From: an uncultured bacterium
GTDB taxonomy: Bacteria; Bacillota_A; Clostridia; Lachnospirales; Lachnospiraceae
Direction of reading: 5' to 3'
Assembly: GCA_905215045.1 (NCBI GenBank)
Contig: CAJMOO010000052.1
Location: forward strand, 1-13,260
DNA length: 13,260 bases
The notes below the pieces were generated by a model. The model had not been told where the DNA came from, did not search any database, and was given only the letters and a program-made list of their open reading frames with translations. A program made the translations under genes and the position numbers. Of this stretch, positions 1 through 6,436 are shown one piece after another (position 1 is the first letter of the stretch; each line of letters begins with the position of its first letter).

Positions 1-275
1 CAGTTAAACCCAGTAAAATCAACGCATGAGGGGAACTGGCTACATTTTAATTTCCAATCTGGTGGTATGTTGCACCAACGATCATCAATACATTTTTAGA
101 AAGCTATGATTTTAGTGGAAAGAAGATCGTCTTATTCGCAACATCTGGAGGAAGTGGATTTGGAAATACAGTCAGTGAACTTGCACCATCTGCACCAGGG
201 GCAGAAATCGTAGAAGGAAAACTTCTAAACAGTGCAAATAAACAGACCATCGAAAAATTTGCAGAGTCATTATAG
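1..275 (+). pseudogene. Flavodoxin remnant, C-terminal part, frameshifted and cut by the window edge
   Basis: From base 51 to the TAG at 273-275 the reading frame encodes a clear flavodoxin C-terminal half: [10 protein letters not shown], then [17 protein letters not shown], then a tail ending KFAESL. Flavodoxins are small FMN proteins that carry electrons in the cytoplasm. The same frame has TAA at 48-50, directly before FPIWW, and TGA at 27-29, so it cannot be translated through. Family-like residues continue upstream in other frames: frame 2 reads GYILI at bases 38-52, where an intact protein would read something like YDVIFLG, and frame 3 reads PSKINA at 9-26. This fits two small indels, the second probably losing about four bases that encoded the conserved Gly before FPIWW. 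The N-terminal FMN phosphate loop lies outside the window. The stop is 14 bases before the next gene, so the two may have formed one operon. A sequencing error is the main alternative. Confidence 0.7.
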
Positions 276-289
276 GGAGGATTTTAAAA

Positions 290-1057
290 ATGGCAAAGAT
301 CGTACAGACAGCAGGAAGAAATGCACTTGGAGAATTTGCTAAACAGTTTGCGCATTTTAATGATGATGTATTATTCGGAGAAAACTGGAATAACAACGAT
401 ATCGATGTAAAAACAAGAAGTATCATCACAGTCGTATCCTTAATGTCGCAGGGAATTACAGATTCTTCCTTAAAATTCCATCTTCAGAACGCAAAAGACC
501 ACGGAGTGACACAAAAAGAGATCGCAGCGATCATCACACACGTAGGATTTTATGCGGGATGGCCAAATGCATGGGCAGTCTTTAATCTTGCAAAAGAAGT
601 ATGGGAAGTTAATGAAGGAGATCTTCCATACGAAGATGAAGCAATGAGAGCACACGCAAAATCCATGGTATTCCCGATCGGAGCACCAAATGACGGATTT
701 GCACAGTATTTCGTAGGACAGAGCTATTTAGCACCAGTTTCCGCACAACAAGTTGGAGTATTTAACGTGACATTCGAACCAGCATGCAGAAATAACTGGC
801 ACATTCATCATGCAAAAAATGGTGGTGGACAGATTATCATTTGTGTTGCAGGACGCGGATACTATCAGGAAGAAGGAAAAGAAGCCATCGAGATGAAACC
901 AGGTGACTGTATCAATATTCCACCAGAAGTAAAACATTGGCATGGAGCAGCAAAAGATTCATGGTTTTCCCATTTAGCAGTGGAAGTACCAGGAGAAGAA
1001 ACATCCAACGAATGGTGCGAAGCTGTATCTGACGAAGAATATGGTAAATTAAAATAA
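290..1057 (+). CDS. Carboxymuconolactone decarboxylase-like domain fused to a cupin
   Basis: The protein has 255 residues and two domains. Residues about 1-110 resemble the carboxymuconolactone decarboxylase (CMD/AhpD-like) all-helical fold, with the typical stretch RSIITVVSLMSQG followed by HLQNAKDHGVTQKEIAAIITH. It lacks the CxxC pair of AhpD peroxidase-type members, so a thiol reductase role is unlikely. Residues about 150-235 form a cupin: W170-H171-x-H173-H174, a glycine-rich turn, then PGD and the second metal-binding stretch with H216 and H218. The usual cupin glutamate after the histidines is not evident. This CMD-cupin fusion is common in gut Clostridia beside flavodoxins and reductases, generally without an assigned substrate. 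The start is supported by GGGAGG at 275-280, 9 bases before ATG. It lies just after the flavodoxin remnant and ends before a strong hairpin terminator. Family assignment is firm; the reaction is unknown. Confidence 0.88.
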   Translation: MAKIVQTAGRNALGEFAKQFAHFNDDVLFGENWNNNDIDVKTRSIITVVSLMSQGITDSSLKFHLQNAKDHGVTQKEIAAIITHVGFYAGWPNAWAVFNLAKEVWEVNEGDLPYEDEAMRAHAKSMVFPIGAPNDGFAQYFVGQSYLAPVSAQQVGVFNVTFEPACRNNWHIHHAKNGGGQIIICVAGRGYYQEEGKEAIEMKPGDCINIPPEVKHWHGAAKDSWFSHLAVEVPGEETSNEWCEAVSDEEYGKLK

Positions 1058-1078
1058 ACCAGACAAGAGAAGGTAGTC

Positions 1079-1116
1079 AAAAAATCAATCGTAAAAATTT
1101 GCGATTGATTTTTTGT
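1079..1116 (+). terminator. Rho-independent terminator after the CMD-cupin gene (copy 1 of a repeated hairpin)
   Basis: A perfect 13-bp stem pairs 1079-1091 with 1102-1114 around a 10-base loop, and the 3' arm runs into T's. The core AAAATCAATCGTAAA recurs in the terminator after ldh at 2257-2271. The 3' arm also carries TTGATT at 1105-1110, the proposed -35 box of the ldh promoter. Confidence 0.85.
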
Positions 1117-1133
1117 GCGTTTTAAGTTAAAAT
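1105..1133 (+). promoter_or_regulatory. Predicted ldh promoter, -35 inside the terminator arm
   Basis: TTGATT at 1105-1110 and TAAAAT at 1128-1133 are separated by exactly 17 bases, a good sigma-A type match. Transcription would begin near 1140, leaving a leader of about 124 bases before the ldh start that contains two palindromes. A TATAAT also occurs at 1139-1144, but it has no convincing -35 at proper spacing. Confidence 0.55.
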
Positions 1134-1141
1134 AAAAATAT

Positions 1142-1160
1142 AATAATAAGAATCATTATT
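1142..1160 (+). promoter_or_regulatory. Fur/PerR-like palindrome in the ldh leader
   Basis: The site AATAATAAGAATCATTATT matches the 19-base classical Fur box at 15 positions. Read as a 7-1-7 element at 1147-1161 it matches the Bacillus-type Fur site at 12 of 14 positions and the PerR site at 11 of 14. It sits at the predicted transcription start, a suitable place for a repressor. The surrounding DNA is extremely A/T-rich, which inflates such matches, so this is only a candidate. Confidence 0.3.
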
Positions 1161-1176
1161 AAAATAAAAGATAAAA

Positions 1177-1192
1177 TGTTGTTATAACAACA
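1177..1192 (+). promoter_or_regulatory. Perfect 16-bp palindrome in the ldh leader, possible operator
   Basis: TGTTGTTATAACAACA is a perfect inverted repeat with no spacer. It contains the hexamers TTGTTA and TAACAA, which resemble the half-sites of the redox repressor Rex, a known regulator of fermentation genes. In the clostridial Rex consensus the half-sites are separated, whereas here they abut, so Rex is possible but not canonical. The position downstream of the promoter and about 70 bases before the ldh start suits repression. Confidence 0.4.
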
Positions 1193-1263
1193 GAAAATTT
1201 AAAAACATTTTGGTAAAATCATAAATGTAAACAAGAAAAGCAATGCAAAAGGAGGACAAGATT

Positions 1264-2217
1264 ATGAGTAAAGGAATAAACAGCAGAAAAGTGGCAGTGA
1301 TCGGAACAGGATTTGTCGGTTCATCTTCTGCATTTGCACTAATGGAAAGCGGATTATTTACAGAAATGGTGCTGATTGATGCAGACAAGAACCGTGCAGA
1401 AGGAGAAGCTTTAGATATTGCTCATGGACTGCCATTCGCAAGACCAATGAAGATTACAGCAGGAGATTACGATGATATTGTGGATGCAGCGATCATCGTT
1501 GTAACAGCAGGTGCAGGACAGAAACCCGGAGAAACAAGACTTGATCTTGTAAAGAAAAACGTAGCGATCTTTAAATCAATCATCCCAGAGATTGCAAAGA
1601 GAAATTGTGAAGGAATCCTTCTGATCGTGGCCAATCCAGTAGATATTCTGACACAGGTTGCAGTGAAACTATCAGGATTCCCAGAAAACAGAGTCTTTGG
1701 TTCAGGTACAACCTTGGATTCGGCCAGATTAAAATACTTGCTTGGAGAACATTTGCAAGTGGATGCAAGATCTGTTCATGCATGGATCATCGGGGAACAT
1801 GGAGATTCCGAAATCGTAGCGTGGTCAAGTGCTAATGTATCTGGTGTTCCAATCTCAGAATTTTGTGAGATGCGAGGATACACAGAGCATGACGAACATA
1901 TGGAAGAAATCGCACAGGGAGTTAAGAACAGCGCATATAAGATCATTGAAAAGAAAAAAGCAACCTATTATGGAGTTGCAATGGCAGTCAGAAGAATCTG
2001 TGAAGCAATCATTCGTGATGAAAAATCTGTGTTGCCAGTATCCTCTATTCAGCATGATACCTATGGAATTGAAGGAGTTACATTAAGTATGCCAGCAATC
2101 GTAGGGAAAAACGGAATCGAGAAACAGGTAAAAATTAAGCTGAATGAAAAAGAGCAGGAAGCTTTGAAGAAATCAGCAGATGCTTTGAAAGAAGTATTGG
2201 AAGATTTGGATATATAA
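1264..2217 (+). CDS. ldh: L-lactate dehydrogenase
   Basis: This cytoplasmic enzyme reduces pyruvate to L-lactate with NADH, a fermentative electron sink. The protein has 317 residues, the normal family length. The Rossmann motif GTGFVG is at 14-19, and D39 at the end of the second strand favours NAD over NADP. The mobile loop GQKPGETR carries Q86, the residue marking lactate rather than malate specificity (malate dehydrogenases have Arg), and R92. The substrate-binding R155 lies in LDSARL, and the catalytic histidine is H179 in GEHGDSE. An ATG at 1243 in frame is rejected as start because AGGAGG at 1250-1255 is ideally placed for the ATG at 1264. The gene is a single-gene unit, bounded by two near-identical terminators and preceded by its own promoter and palindromes. 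Allosteric activation by fructose 1,6-bisphosphate is common in the family but cannot be judged from the sequence here. Confidence 0.97.
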   Translation: MSKGINSRKVAVIGTGFVGSSSAFALMESGLFTEMVLIDADKNRAEGEALDIAHGLPFARPMKITAGDYDDIVDAAIIVVTAGAGQKPGETRLDLVKKNVAIFKSIIPEIAKRNCEGILLIVANPVDILTQVAVKLSGFPENRVFGSGTTLDSARLKYLLGEHLQVDARSVHAWIIGEHGDSEIVAWSSANVSGVPISEFCEMRGYTEHDEHMEEIAQGVKNSAYKIIEKKKATYYGVAMAVRRICEAIIRDEKSVLPVSSIQHDTYGIEGVTLSMPAIVGKNGIEKQVKIKLNEKEQEALKKSADALKEVLEDLDI

Positions 2218-2256
2218 AATAAGGTTAAGATTAAAAATATAAGTAAAAGTAATCGC

Positions 2257-2290
2257 AAAATCAATCGTAAATTTTTACGATTGATTTTTT
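2257..2290 (+). terminator. Rho-independent terminator after ldh (copy 2 of a repeated hairpin)
   Basis: The arms 2257-2268 and 2277-2288 pair perfectly around an eight-base A/T loop and run into a T tract. The first 15 bases of the left arm and loop are identical to the terminator upstream of ldh. The right arm contains TTGATT at 2281-2286, the likely -35 box of the following gene. Confidence 0.85.
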
Positions 2291-2309
2291 GCGTGTATTT
2301 GCATATAAT
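2281..2309 (+). promoter_or_regulatory. Predicted promoter of the small membrane protein gene, overlapping the terminator
   Basis: TTGATT at 2281-2286 and a perfect TATAAT at 2304-2309 are 17 bases apart. The -35 hexamer is the 3' arm of the ldh terminator, so termination and re-initiation share the same bases. The predicted start near 2316 leaves about 50 bases of leader. Confidence 0.65.
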
Positions 2310-2367
2310 GATGGCGTAAATCAAATGCCAGAATAGAAGAGATGCTAAGGGAAAGGATGTAGATATT

Positions 2368-2637
2368 ATGAATCGAAAGAAGATAGCGATTATTTTATTT
2401 ATTGTCATGATACTTTCAGAGTTGTTTGCAGGAATTGTATTTCTATTGCCAATCAGTGGATTCTTTATGTATCCATTCATATCAGGATTTGCAGTGATCA
2501 TGGGAATACTTAGTGCGGTGCTTGCAAAAGATTTGATCGTGTTGAGAGTGCTTGCGATTGTGGCAGTTGTATTTTGTGTGCTTACAATTGGAGCGGATTT
2601 GATGATGGTATTGGAATTTATGGGTGTGATATCTTAG
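2368..2637 (+). CDS. Small membrane protein, three predicted helices, function unknown
   Basis: The 89-residue product is almost entirely hydrophobic. After a short basic start (MNRKK) there are about three membrane segments, near residues 6-28, 31-52 and 58-85, with one acidic-basic break (KDL) between the second and third. No signal-peptidase site or known motif is visible. A ribosome site GAAAGGA lies about 10 bases before the ATG. The gene has its own strong promoter and stands alone between the ldh terminator and the acetyltransferase remnants. I do not recognise the family. Confidence 0.65.
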   Translation: MNRKKIAIILFIVMILSELFAGIVFLLPISGFFMYPFISGFAVIMGILSAVLAKDLIVLRVLAIVAVVFCVLTIGADLMMVLEFMGVIS

Positions 2638-2669
2638 TTATTAAATAATTTATATAGAAAAGATAATAG

Positions 2670-2897
2670 CGAGGTTTTGATAAAATTCAGTTAGTTACGC
2701 TCAGCAGGCCATCAGCATATGGAGAGCAACTATTATGATATGGAATTGAAAATTACGAGATCAAAGAAGTAACTGTCAATGAACAAAATCCGCAAGCCGT
2801 TGGGTTTTATGAACATATGGGATTTATAACATATAAAAGAACGGATCATGATGAAGAAGGAAATCCATATCCTCTTTTATATATGAGATTAAAGTGA
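2670..2897 (+). pseudogene. GNAT acetyltransferase remnant, N-terminus lost, internal stop
   Basis: In one frame ending at TGA 2895-2897 the translation shows the C-terminal half of a GNAT N-acetyltransferase: GEQLL, then YGIENYEIKEVTVNEQN, then the hallmark AVGFYEHMGF, then a tail ending PLLYMRLK. This is the acetyl-CoA motif A end and motif B with its conserved FY and GF. A TGA at 2736-2738 interrupts the frame exactly between GEQLL and YGIENY, and no N-terminal half with a start codon is found upstream. The gene cannot make a full acetyltransferase. Relatives of this tail are often annotated as YjaB/PhnO-like, but the substrate cannot be told. Confidence 0.8.
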
Positions 2898-2916
2898 TGG
2901 GAGAGGCAAGAGAATT

Positions 2917-3190
2917 ATGATCAGGAAATTACAGAAAACAGATAGAAACAGAGTTGCAGATATATGGTTAGATACAAATTTAAAAGCACATGATTTTATT
3001 CCTGCCAAGTATTGGAAAACTTCTTTTAGATTATGTAAAGACTAAAAAACATAAACTGTCATTAAATGTGTATCAGAAAAATGTTAGGGCAATGCATTTT
3101 TATCAGAAAGAAGGTCTTAAAATTCAAAGAGAAGATTTCGATCAAGCGACGGGAGAAAAAGAATATGTGATGATATGGTCGCAAAAATAA
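2917..3190 (+). pseudogene. GNAT acetyltransferase with an internal deletion and frame change
   Basis: An ATG at 2917, preceded by a GGGAGAGG-like ribosome site, opens MIRKLQKTDRNRVADIW and LKAHDFIPAKYWK, a typical N-terminus of the YiaC-like GNAT group, but the frame ends at TAA 3043-3045. A second frame through the same region continues to TAA 3188-3190 with the C-terminal half: IGKLLLDYVK (end of motif A), NVYQKNVRAMHFYQKEG (motif B) and a final strand ending VMIWSQK. The N-terminal frame reads YWK where the other frame reads IGK, both on the bases TATTGGAAA. About 60 to 70 middle codons, including most of the acetyl-CoA binding strands, are missing. A functional enzyme is not expected. 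Confidence 0.8.
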
Positions 3191-3211
3191 ATTTAGAGGA
3201 GAGAAAAGTAA

Positions 3212-4582
3212 TTGGAAGGAAATTTAACAAAAGGACCAATTTTAAAAACACTAACGAAACTTGCGGTTCCGATCATGGCATCGTCGTTTTTAGGAACCTT
3301 ATATAATATTACGGATATGGCATGGATCGGACTTCTTGGCTCAAAAGCGGTTGCAGGAGTCGGTGTTGGCGGAATGTATACCTGGCTTTCGCAAGGATTA
3401 GCATCAATGTCAAGAATGGGAGGACAAGTACAGGTAGCACAATGTATCGGACGTGGAGACAGAAAAGAAGCTCATAAATATGCACAGGCAGCAGTTCAGC
3501 TGGCAACATTGATGGGAGTGCTATATGCATTTGTGATGCTGTTATTTTTACATCCACTGGTAGGATTTTTTCAACTGCAAGATCCAGAGGCGTTGCAGGC
3601 AGCACTATCGTACACAAAAATAGCTTGCGGATTGATCGTGTTTTCATTTTTAACATTAACCTTAACGGGAATCTACACAGCACAGGGAGATTCGAAGACA
3701 CCATTTATAGCCAATTTGATAGGACTTGTAACAAATATGATCCTAGATCCATTACTGATCTTAGGACTTGGTCCAGTGAGTAAACTTGGGGTAAACGGAG
3801 CCGCAATCGCAACGGTAAGTGCACAGGCTATCGTTATGACCATTTTGATCCTTGGAATCGTGTGGCAGAAGAAGGAAAATGTCTTAAAAGGAATCAGACT
3901 TTTTACTAAAATTCCATGGAAATATTTAGGCGGAATCTGTAAAATCGGTATTCCAACAGCAATTCAGGGAATGGTTTACTGTGGGATTTCCATGGTGTTA
4001 ACACGTATGGTTTCAGGATTTGGAGCAGAAGCAGTCGCAGTTCAGAGAGTCGGAGGACAGATCGAATCGGTTTCATGGAATACAGCCGATGGATTCGGAA
4101 CCGCTTTGAATGCGTTTATCGGACAAAATTATGGAGCTGGAAAGATGAATCGAGTGAAAAAGGGATACAAAGCTTCTTTGTGCAGCGTTGGAATCTGGGG
4201 AATCTTTATTACGATTCTATTTGTTTTTCAACCAAAAGCAATCGCAGAGATTTTCTTCCACGAGCCAAAAGCGATCATGATTGCAATCGGATACCTGACG
4301 ATCATTGGACTTAGTGAAGCATTTATGAGTGTGGAACTAATGACAGTCGGGGCATTGTCTGGATTAGGAAAAACACATTTATGCAGTGTAATCAGCATTT
4401 TATTTACCAGTGCAAGAATTCCACTTGCGATCATTTTGGGTGGAGCATTGTTTGGGCTGGAAGGTATCTGGTGGGCATTCTCTGTGACATCCATTGTAAA
4501 AGGAATCATCTTTGTATGTACATTTTGCTGGATCACGAGAGGCAAAGGTGCTGCAAAAATGATAAAACTCAATAAGGAATAA
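3212..4582 (+). CDS. MATE family multidrug efflux transporter, TTG start
   Basis: This inner-membrane antiporter of 456 residues belongs to the MATE/DinF-NorM group, which exports cationic drugs or toxins using a sodium or proton gradient. Length and hydrophobicity fit 12 helices in two halves. The family-typical opening ILKTLTKLAVPIMASSFLGTLYNITDMAWIG, cited here in pieces, gives VPIMASS and NITDMAWIG near residues 18-40. Later landmarks are the MTILILG helix at the half boundary, FGAEAVAVQRVGGQIESV at the start of helices 7-8 and ALNAFIGQNYGAGK in the second half. The start is TTG at 3212, supported by AGAGGAG at 3195-3201 about 10 bases upstream; no in-frame ATG gives the complete first helix. 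It follows the acetyltransferase remnant by 21 bases and may once have shared a transcript with it. Transported substrates are unknown. Confidence 0.93.
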   Translation: MEGNLTKGPILKTLTKLAVPIMASSFLGTLYNITDMAWIGLLGSKAVAGVGVGGMYTWLSQGLASMSRMGGQVQVAQCIGRGDRKEAHKYAQAAVQLATLMGVLYAFVMLLFLHPLVGFFQLQDPEALQAALSYTKIACGLIVFSFLTLTLTGIYTAQGDSKTPFIANLIGLVTNMILDPLLILGLGPVSKLGVNGAAIATVSAQAIVMTILILGIVWQKKENVLKGIRLFTKIPWKYLGGICKIGIPTAIQGMVYCGISMVLTRMVSGFGAEAVAVQRVGGQIESVSWNTADGFGTALNAFIGQNYGAGKMNRVKKGYKASLCSVGIWGIFITILFVFQPKAIAEIFFHEPKAIMIAIGYLTIIGLSEAFMSVELMTVGALSGLGKTHLCSVISILFTSARIPLAIILGGALFGLEGIWWAFSVTSIVKGIIFVCTFCWITRGKGAAKMIKLNKE

Positions 4583-4590
4583 TAGAATTA

Positions 4591-4619
4591 TTGCCGATAA
4601 TGTAGTTTGATCATATTTA
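4591..4619 (+). promoter_or_regulatory. Possible promoter for the four-gene redox cluster
   Basis: TTGCCG at 4591-4596 and TATTTA at 4614-4619 are 17 bases apart. The match is moderate. The only hairpin before it is an A/T-only 6-bp palindrome at 4578-4592 without a T tract, so read-through from the MATE gene remains possible. Confidence 0.3.
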
Positions 4620-4663
4620 ACGGAATGTCCAAAATATATATGTAGACTGGAAAGGATGTAGTG

Positions 4664-5284
4664 ATGAAAATATATATAGACTTTGATGACGTTATCTGTG
4701 AAACAGCGAAGTATTTCACCAAAATTGCAAAAGAATTATTTAATATTGATGTGCCATATAGGGAAGTACAGTTCTTTAATCTTCAGAAATCATTTGATTT
4801 AAGTGGAGAACAGTATGATGAATTAATGAAGGCAGGGCATATTCCAGAAAATTTGTTGGCATATGAAGAAGCACCAGGAGCATCAGAAATAATCAATCAT
4901 TGGGTTGATGAAGGCCATGAGGTTTTTGTTGTCACAGGAAGACCTTTTGATTCTTATGAACCATCCAGAAGATGGCTTGACGAACATCACCTAGATAGAA
5001 TTCCGATTTATTTTGTTGATAAATACGGACGAGAAATGTTTAAACAGGATCATACATATAATCTGACATTAGACGAACTCTATCAAATGGAATTTGACTT
5101 CGCAATTGAAGATTCCCCAGCTGCATTTGAGCATGTACAGCACTTTGAAAATTGTAAAGTAGCTGTGTATGACCGTCCGTGGAATCAGCAGGTGGAATTT
5201 CCAGATGAAAGATTTCTTAGATGTTTGGATTGGAAAGAGATAGATCGTGTATTTGAAGAAATTGTTAATAAAGAAACTATATAA
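4664..5284 (+). CDS. HAD-superfamily phosphatase, NT5C (5'-nucleotidase) type
   Basis: The 206-residue protein matches the 5'(3')-deoxyribonucleotidase-like HAD group (NT5C type), cytoplasmic magnesium-dependent phosphatases acting on nucleotides or related phosphates. HAD motif I is IDFDDVIC with nucleophile D6 and acid/base D8. Motif II is the threonine in FVVTGRP (T91). A lysine in the segment around K120-K127 may serve as motif III, and motif IV is FAIEDSP with E149-D150. A GTG at 4661 is in frame, but AAAGGA at 4651-4656 is better spaced for the ATG at 4664. It is the first gene of a cluster with 24, 26 and 16 base gaps to its followers, so co-transcription is likely. The true substrate is not known; proteins of this kind in Firmicutes are mostly untested. 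Confidence 0.85.
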   Translation: MKIYIDFDDVICETAKYFTKIAKELFNIDVPYREVQFFNLQKSFDLSGEQYDELMKAGHIPENLLAYEEAPGASEIINHWVDEGHEVFVVTGRPFDSYEPSRRWLDEHHLDRIPIYFVDKYGREMFKQDHTYNLTLDELYQMEFDFAIEDSPAAFEHVQHFENCKVAVYDRPWNQQVEFPDERFLRCLDWKEIDRVFEEIVNKETI

Positions 5285-5308
5285 TGATGAAAGTAAAGGA
5301 GGAGCAGC

Positions 5309-5932
5309 ATGAATAAGAAAGCGATGTATAAGTTAAGTTATGGACTGTTTGTATTGACTGCAAAGGAAGCAAAAAAGGATAATGGATGTATCATCAATAC
5401 AGCAATTCAGGCAGCATCAGAACCAAACCAACTAAGTATCTGTGTTAACAAAGCAAACTATACGCATGATATGATTCAAAGAACTGGGAAATTTACAGTA
5501 TCAGTTTTGAGTCAGGATGCAAAGTTTGAATTATTTAAACATTTTGGTTTTCAGTCAGGTCGGGATGTAAACAAGTTTGAAACGTTTGAAAAATGTGCAC
5601 GAGGTACAAATGATATTTATTACATTACAGAAGGTACAAATGCATATATTTCTGTAACAGTTCATAAAACGGAAGATCTTGGTTCCCATACAATGTTTAT
5701 CGGTGAGATAACCGATATGGAAGTGTTAAGTGACAGCCCTTCTGTTACTTATGAGTATTACCAGAATAATATAAAACCGAAACCACAAGAGGCTGGAAAA
5801 ACAGATAAGGGTCAGACAATATGGCGGTGCAGAATCTGTGGATATGAATATGTAGGGGAAGAATTACCAGAAGATTTTGTATGTCCTTTATGTAAACATC
5901 CAGCGTCAGACTTTGAAAAAGTGGTAAAGTGA
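5309..5932 (+). CDS. Flavin reductase-rubredoxin fusion (high molecular weight rubredoxin, Hrb type)
   Basis: The 207-residue protein has an FMN-binding flavin reductase-like domain at about 1-150 (LSYGLFVLTA, INTAIQAASEPNQLSICVNK, YTHDMI, SHTMFIGEI). A linker of about 20 residues leads to a complete rubredoxin at 171-207 with iron ligands C174, C177, C192 and C195 in CRIC and CPLC. The architecture is that of Hrb, described in Moorella thermoacetica, where it passes electrons from NAD(P)H to the flavodiiron protein FprA that reduces nitric oxide or oxygen. No flavodiiron gene is in this window, so the partner must lie elsewhere. AAAGGAGG at 5295-5302 gives a strong ribosome site for ATG 5309. 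Cytoplasmic; no signal peptide. Domain assignment is firm, physiological partner inferred. Confidence 0.92.
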   Translation: MNKKAMYKLSYGLFVLTAKEAKKDNGCIINTAIQAASEPNQLSICVNKANYTHDMIQRTGKFTVSVLSQDAKFELFKHFGFQSGRDVNKFETFEKCARGTNDIYYITEGTNAYISVTVHKTEDLGSHTMFIGEITDMEVLSDSPSVTYEYYQNNIKPKPQEAGKTDKGQTIWRCRICGYEYVGEELPEDFVCPLCKHPASDFEKVVK

Positions 5933-5958
5933 TGTGAGCGTATGGAGGAAACAAAGTA

Positions 5959-6420
5959 ATGTTAAAAATACTATTTGTATGTCACGGCAACATCTGCCGA
6001 AGCACAATGGCTCAATTCGTTTTCCAAGACATGGTAAACAATCAAGGCTTAAAAGATAAATTCTACATCGACTCTGCTGCCACCAGCAGAGAAGAGATTG
6101 GTAATCCACCACATCATGGAACGGTAAACAAACTAAGACAAGAAGGAATTCCAGTCCTAAAACACCGAGCTATCCAGATGACAAAACAAGATTATGAAGA
6201 ATACGATTACATTATCGGCATGGATGCATGGAATCTAAGAAATATGAATCGTATCACAGGTGGGGACCCAGATGGCAAGATTCATCTATTATTAGACTAT
6301 TCCAAACATCCAAGAGATATCGCAGATCCATGGTATACAGGAAATTTTGATGATACATATAGAGATGTAGTCGAAGGATGTGAAGCATTCTTAAAATATC
6401 TAAAACAAGAAGAGCTATAG
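5959..6420 (+). CDS. Low-molecular-weight protein tyrosine phosphatase
   Basis: The 153-residue protein has the LMW-PTP signature at its N-terminus, VCHGNICRS, giving the CX5R loop with nucleophile C8, C13 and R14. The general-acid aspartate is D123 in ADPWY. Length is normal for the family (about 150). It dephosphorylates phosphotyrosine proteins in the cytoplasm; in other Firmicutes such enzymes act on BY-kinases and stress proteins, but no kinase gene is present here. TGGAGGAA at 5943-5950 supports the ATG. Base use shifts slightly toward C in the first 60 codons compared with its neighbours, which is mild and not evidence of transfer on its own. The gene sits between two flavoproteins in the same cluster, which may only reflect shared transcription. 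Confidence 0.94.
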   Translation: MLKILFVCHGNICRSTMAQFVFQDMVNNQGLKDKFYIDSAATSREEIGNPPHHGTVNKLRQEGIPVLKHRAIQMTKQDYEEYDYIIGMDAWNLRNMNRITGGDPDGKIHLLLDYSKHPRDIADPWYTGNFDDTYRDVVEGCEAFLKYLKQEEL

Positions 6421-6436
6421 AAGGAGAAATACAAAT

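Noticed and set aside
1177..1192. Calling the ldh-leader palindrome a definite Rex site
   Set aside because: The half-sites abut, while the clostridial Rex consensus has a spacer between them; kept only as a possible operator.
2061..2501. A 146-codon open frame on the - strand across the ldh end and the small membrane protein
   Set aside because: It is antisense to two supported genes and to a strong terminator, has no ribosome site, and its hydrophobic content mirrors the coding strand.
2640..3200. A mobile element explaining the decayed acetyltransferase zone
   Set aside because: No terminal inverted repeats, transposase fragments or target duplications were seen; simple deletion and mutation suffice.
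3309..3704. A 131-codon open frame on the - strand inside the MATE gene
   Set aside because: It is fully antisense to a clear transporter gene, shows no family features and no start signal.
4228..4572. A 114-codon open frame on the - strand at the MATE 3' end
   Set aside because: Antisense shadow; the hydrophobic stretches arise from complementing membrane-segment codons.
4578..4592. AATAAT-AGA-ATTATT as a terminator of the MATE gene
   Set aside because: The stem is only six A-T pairs and no T tract follows.
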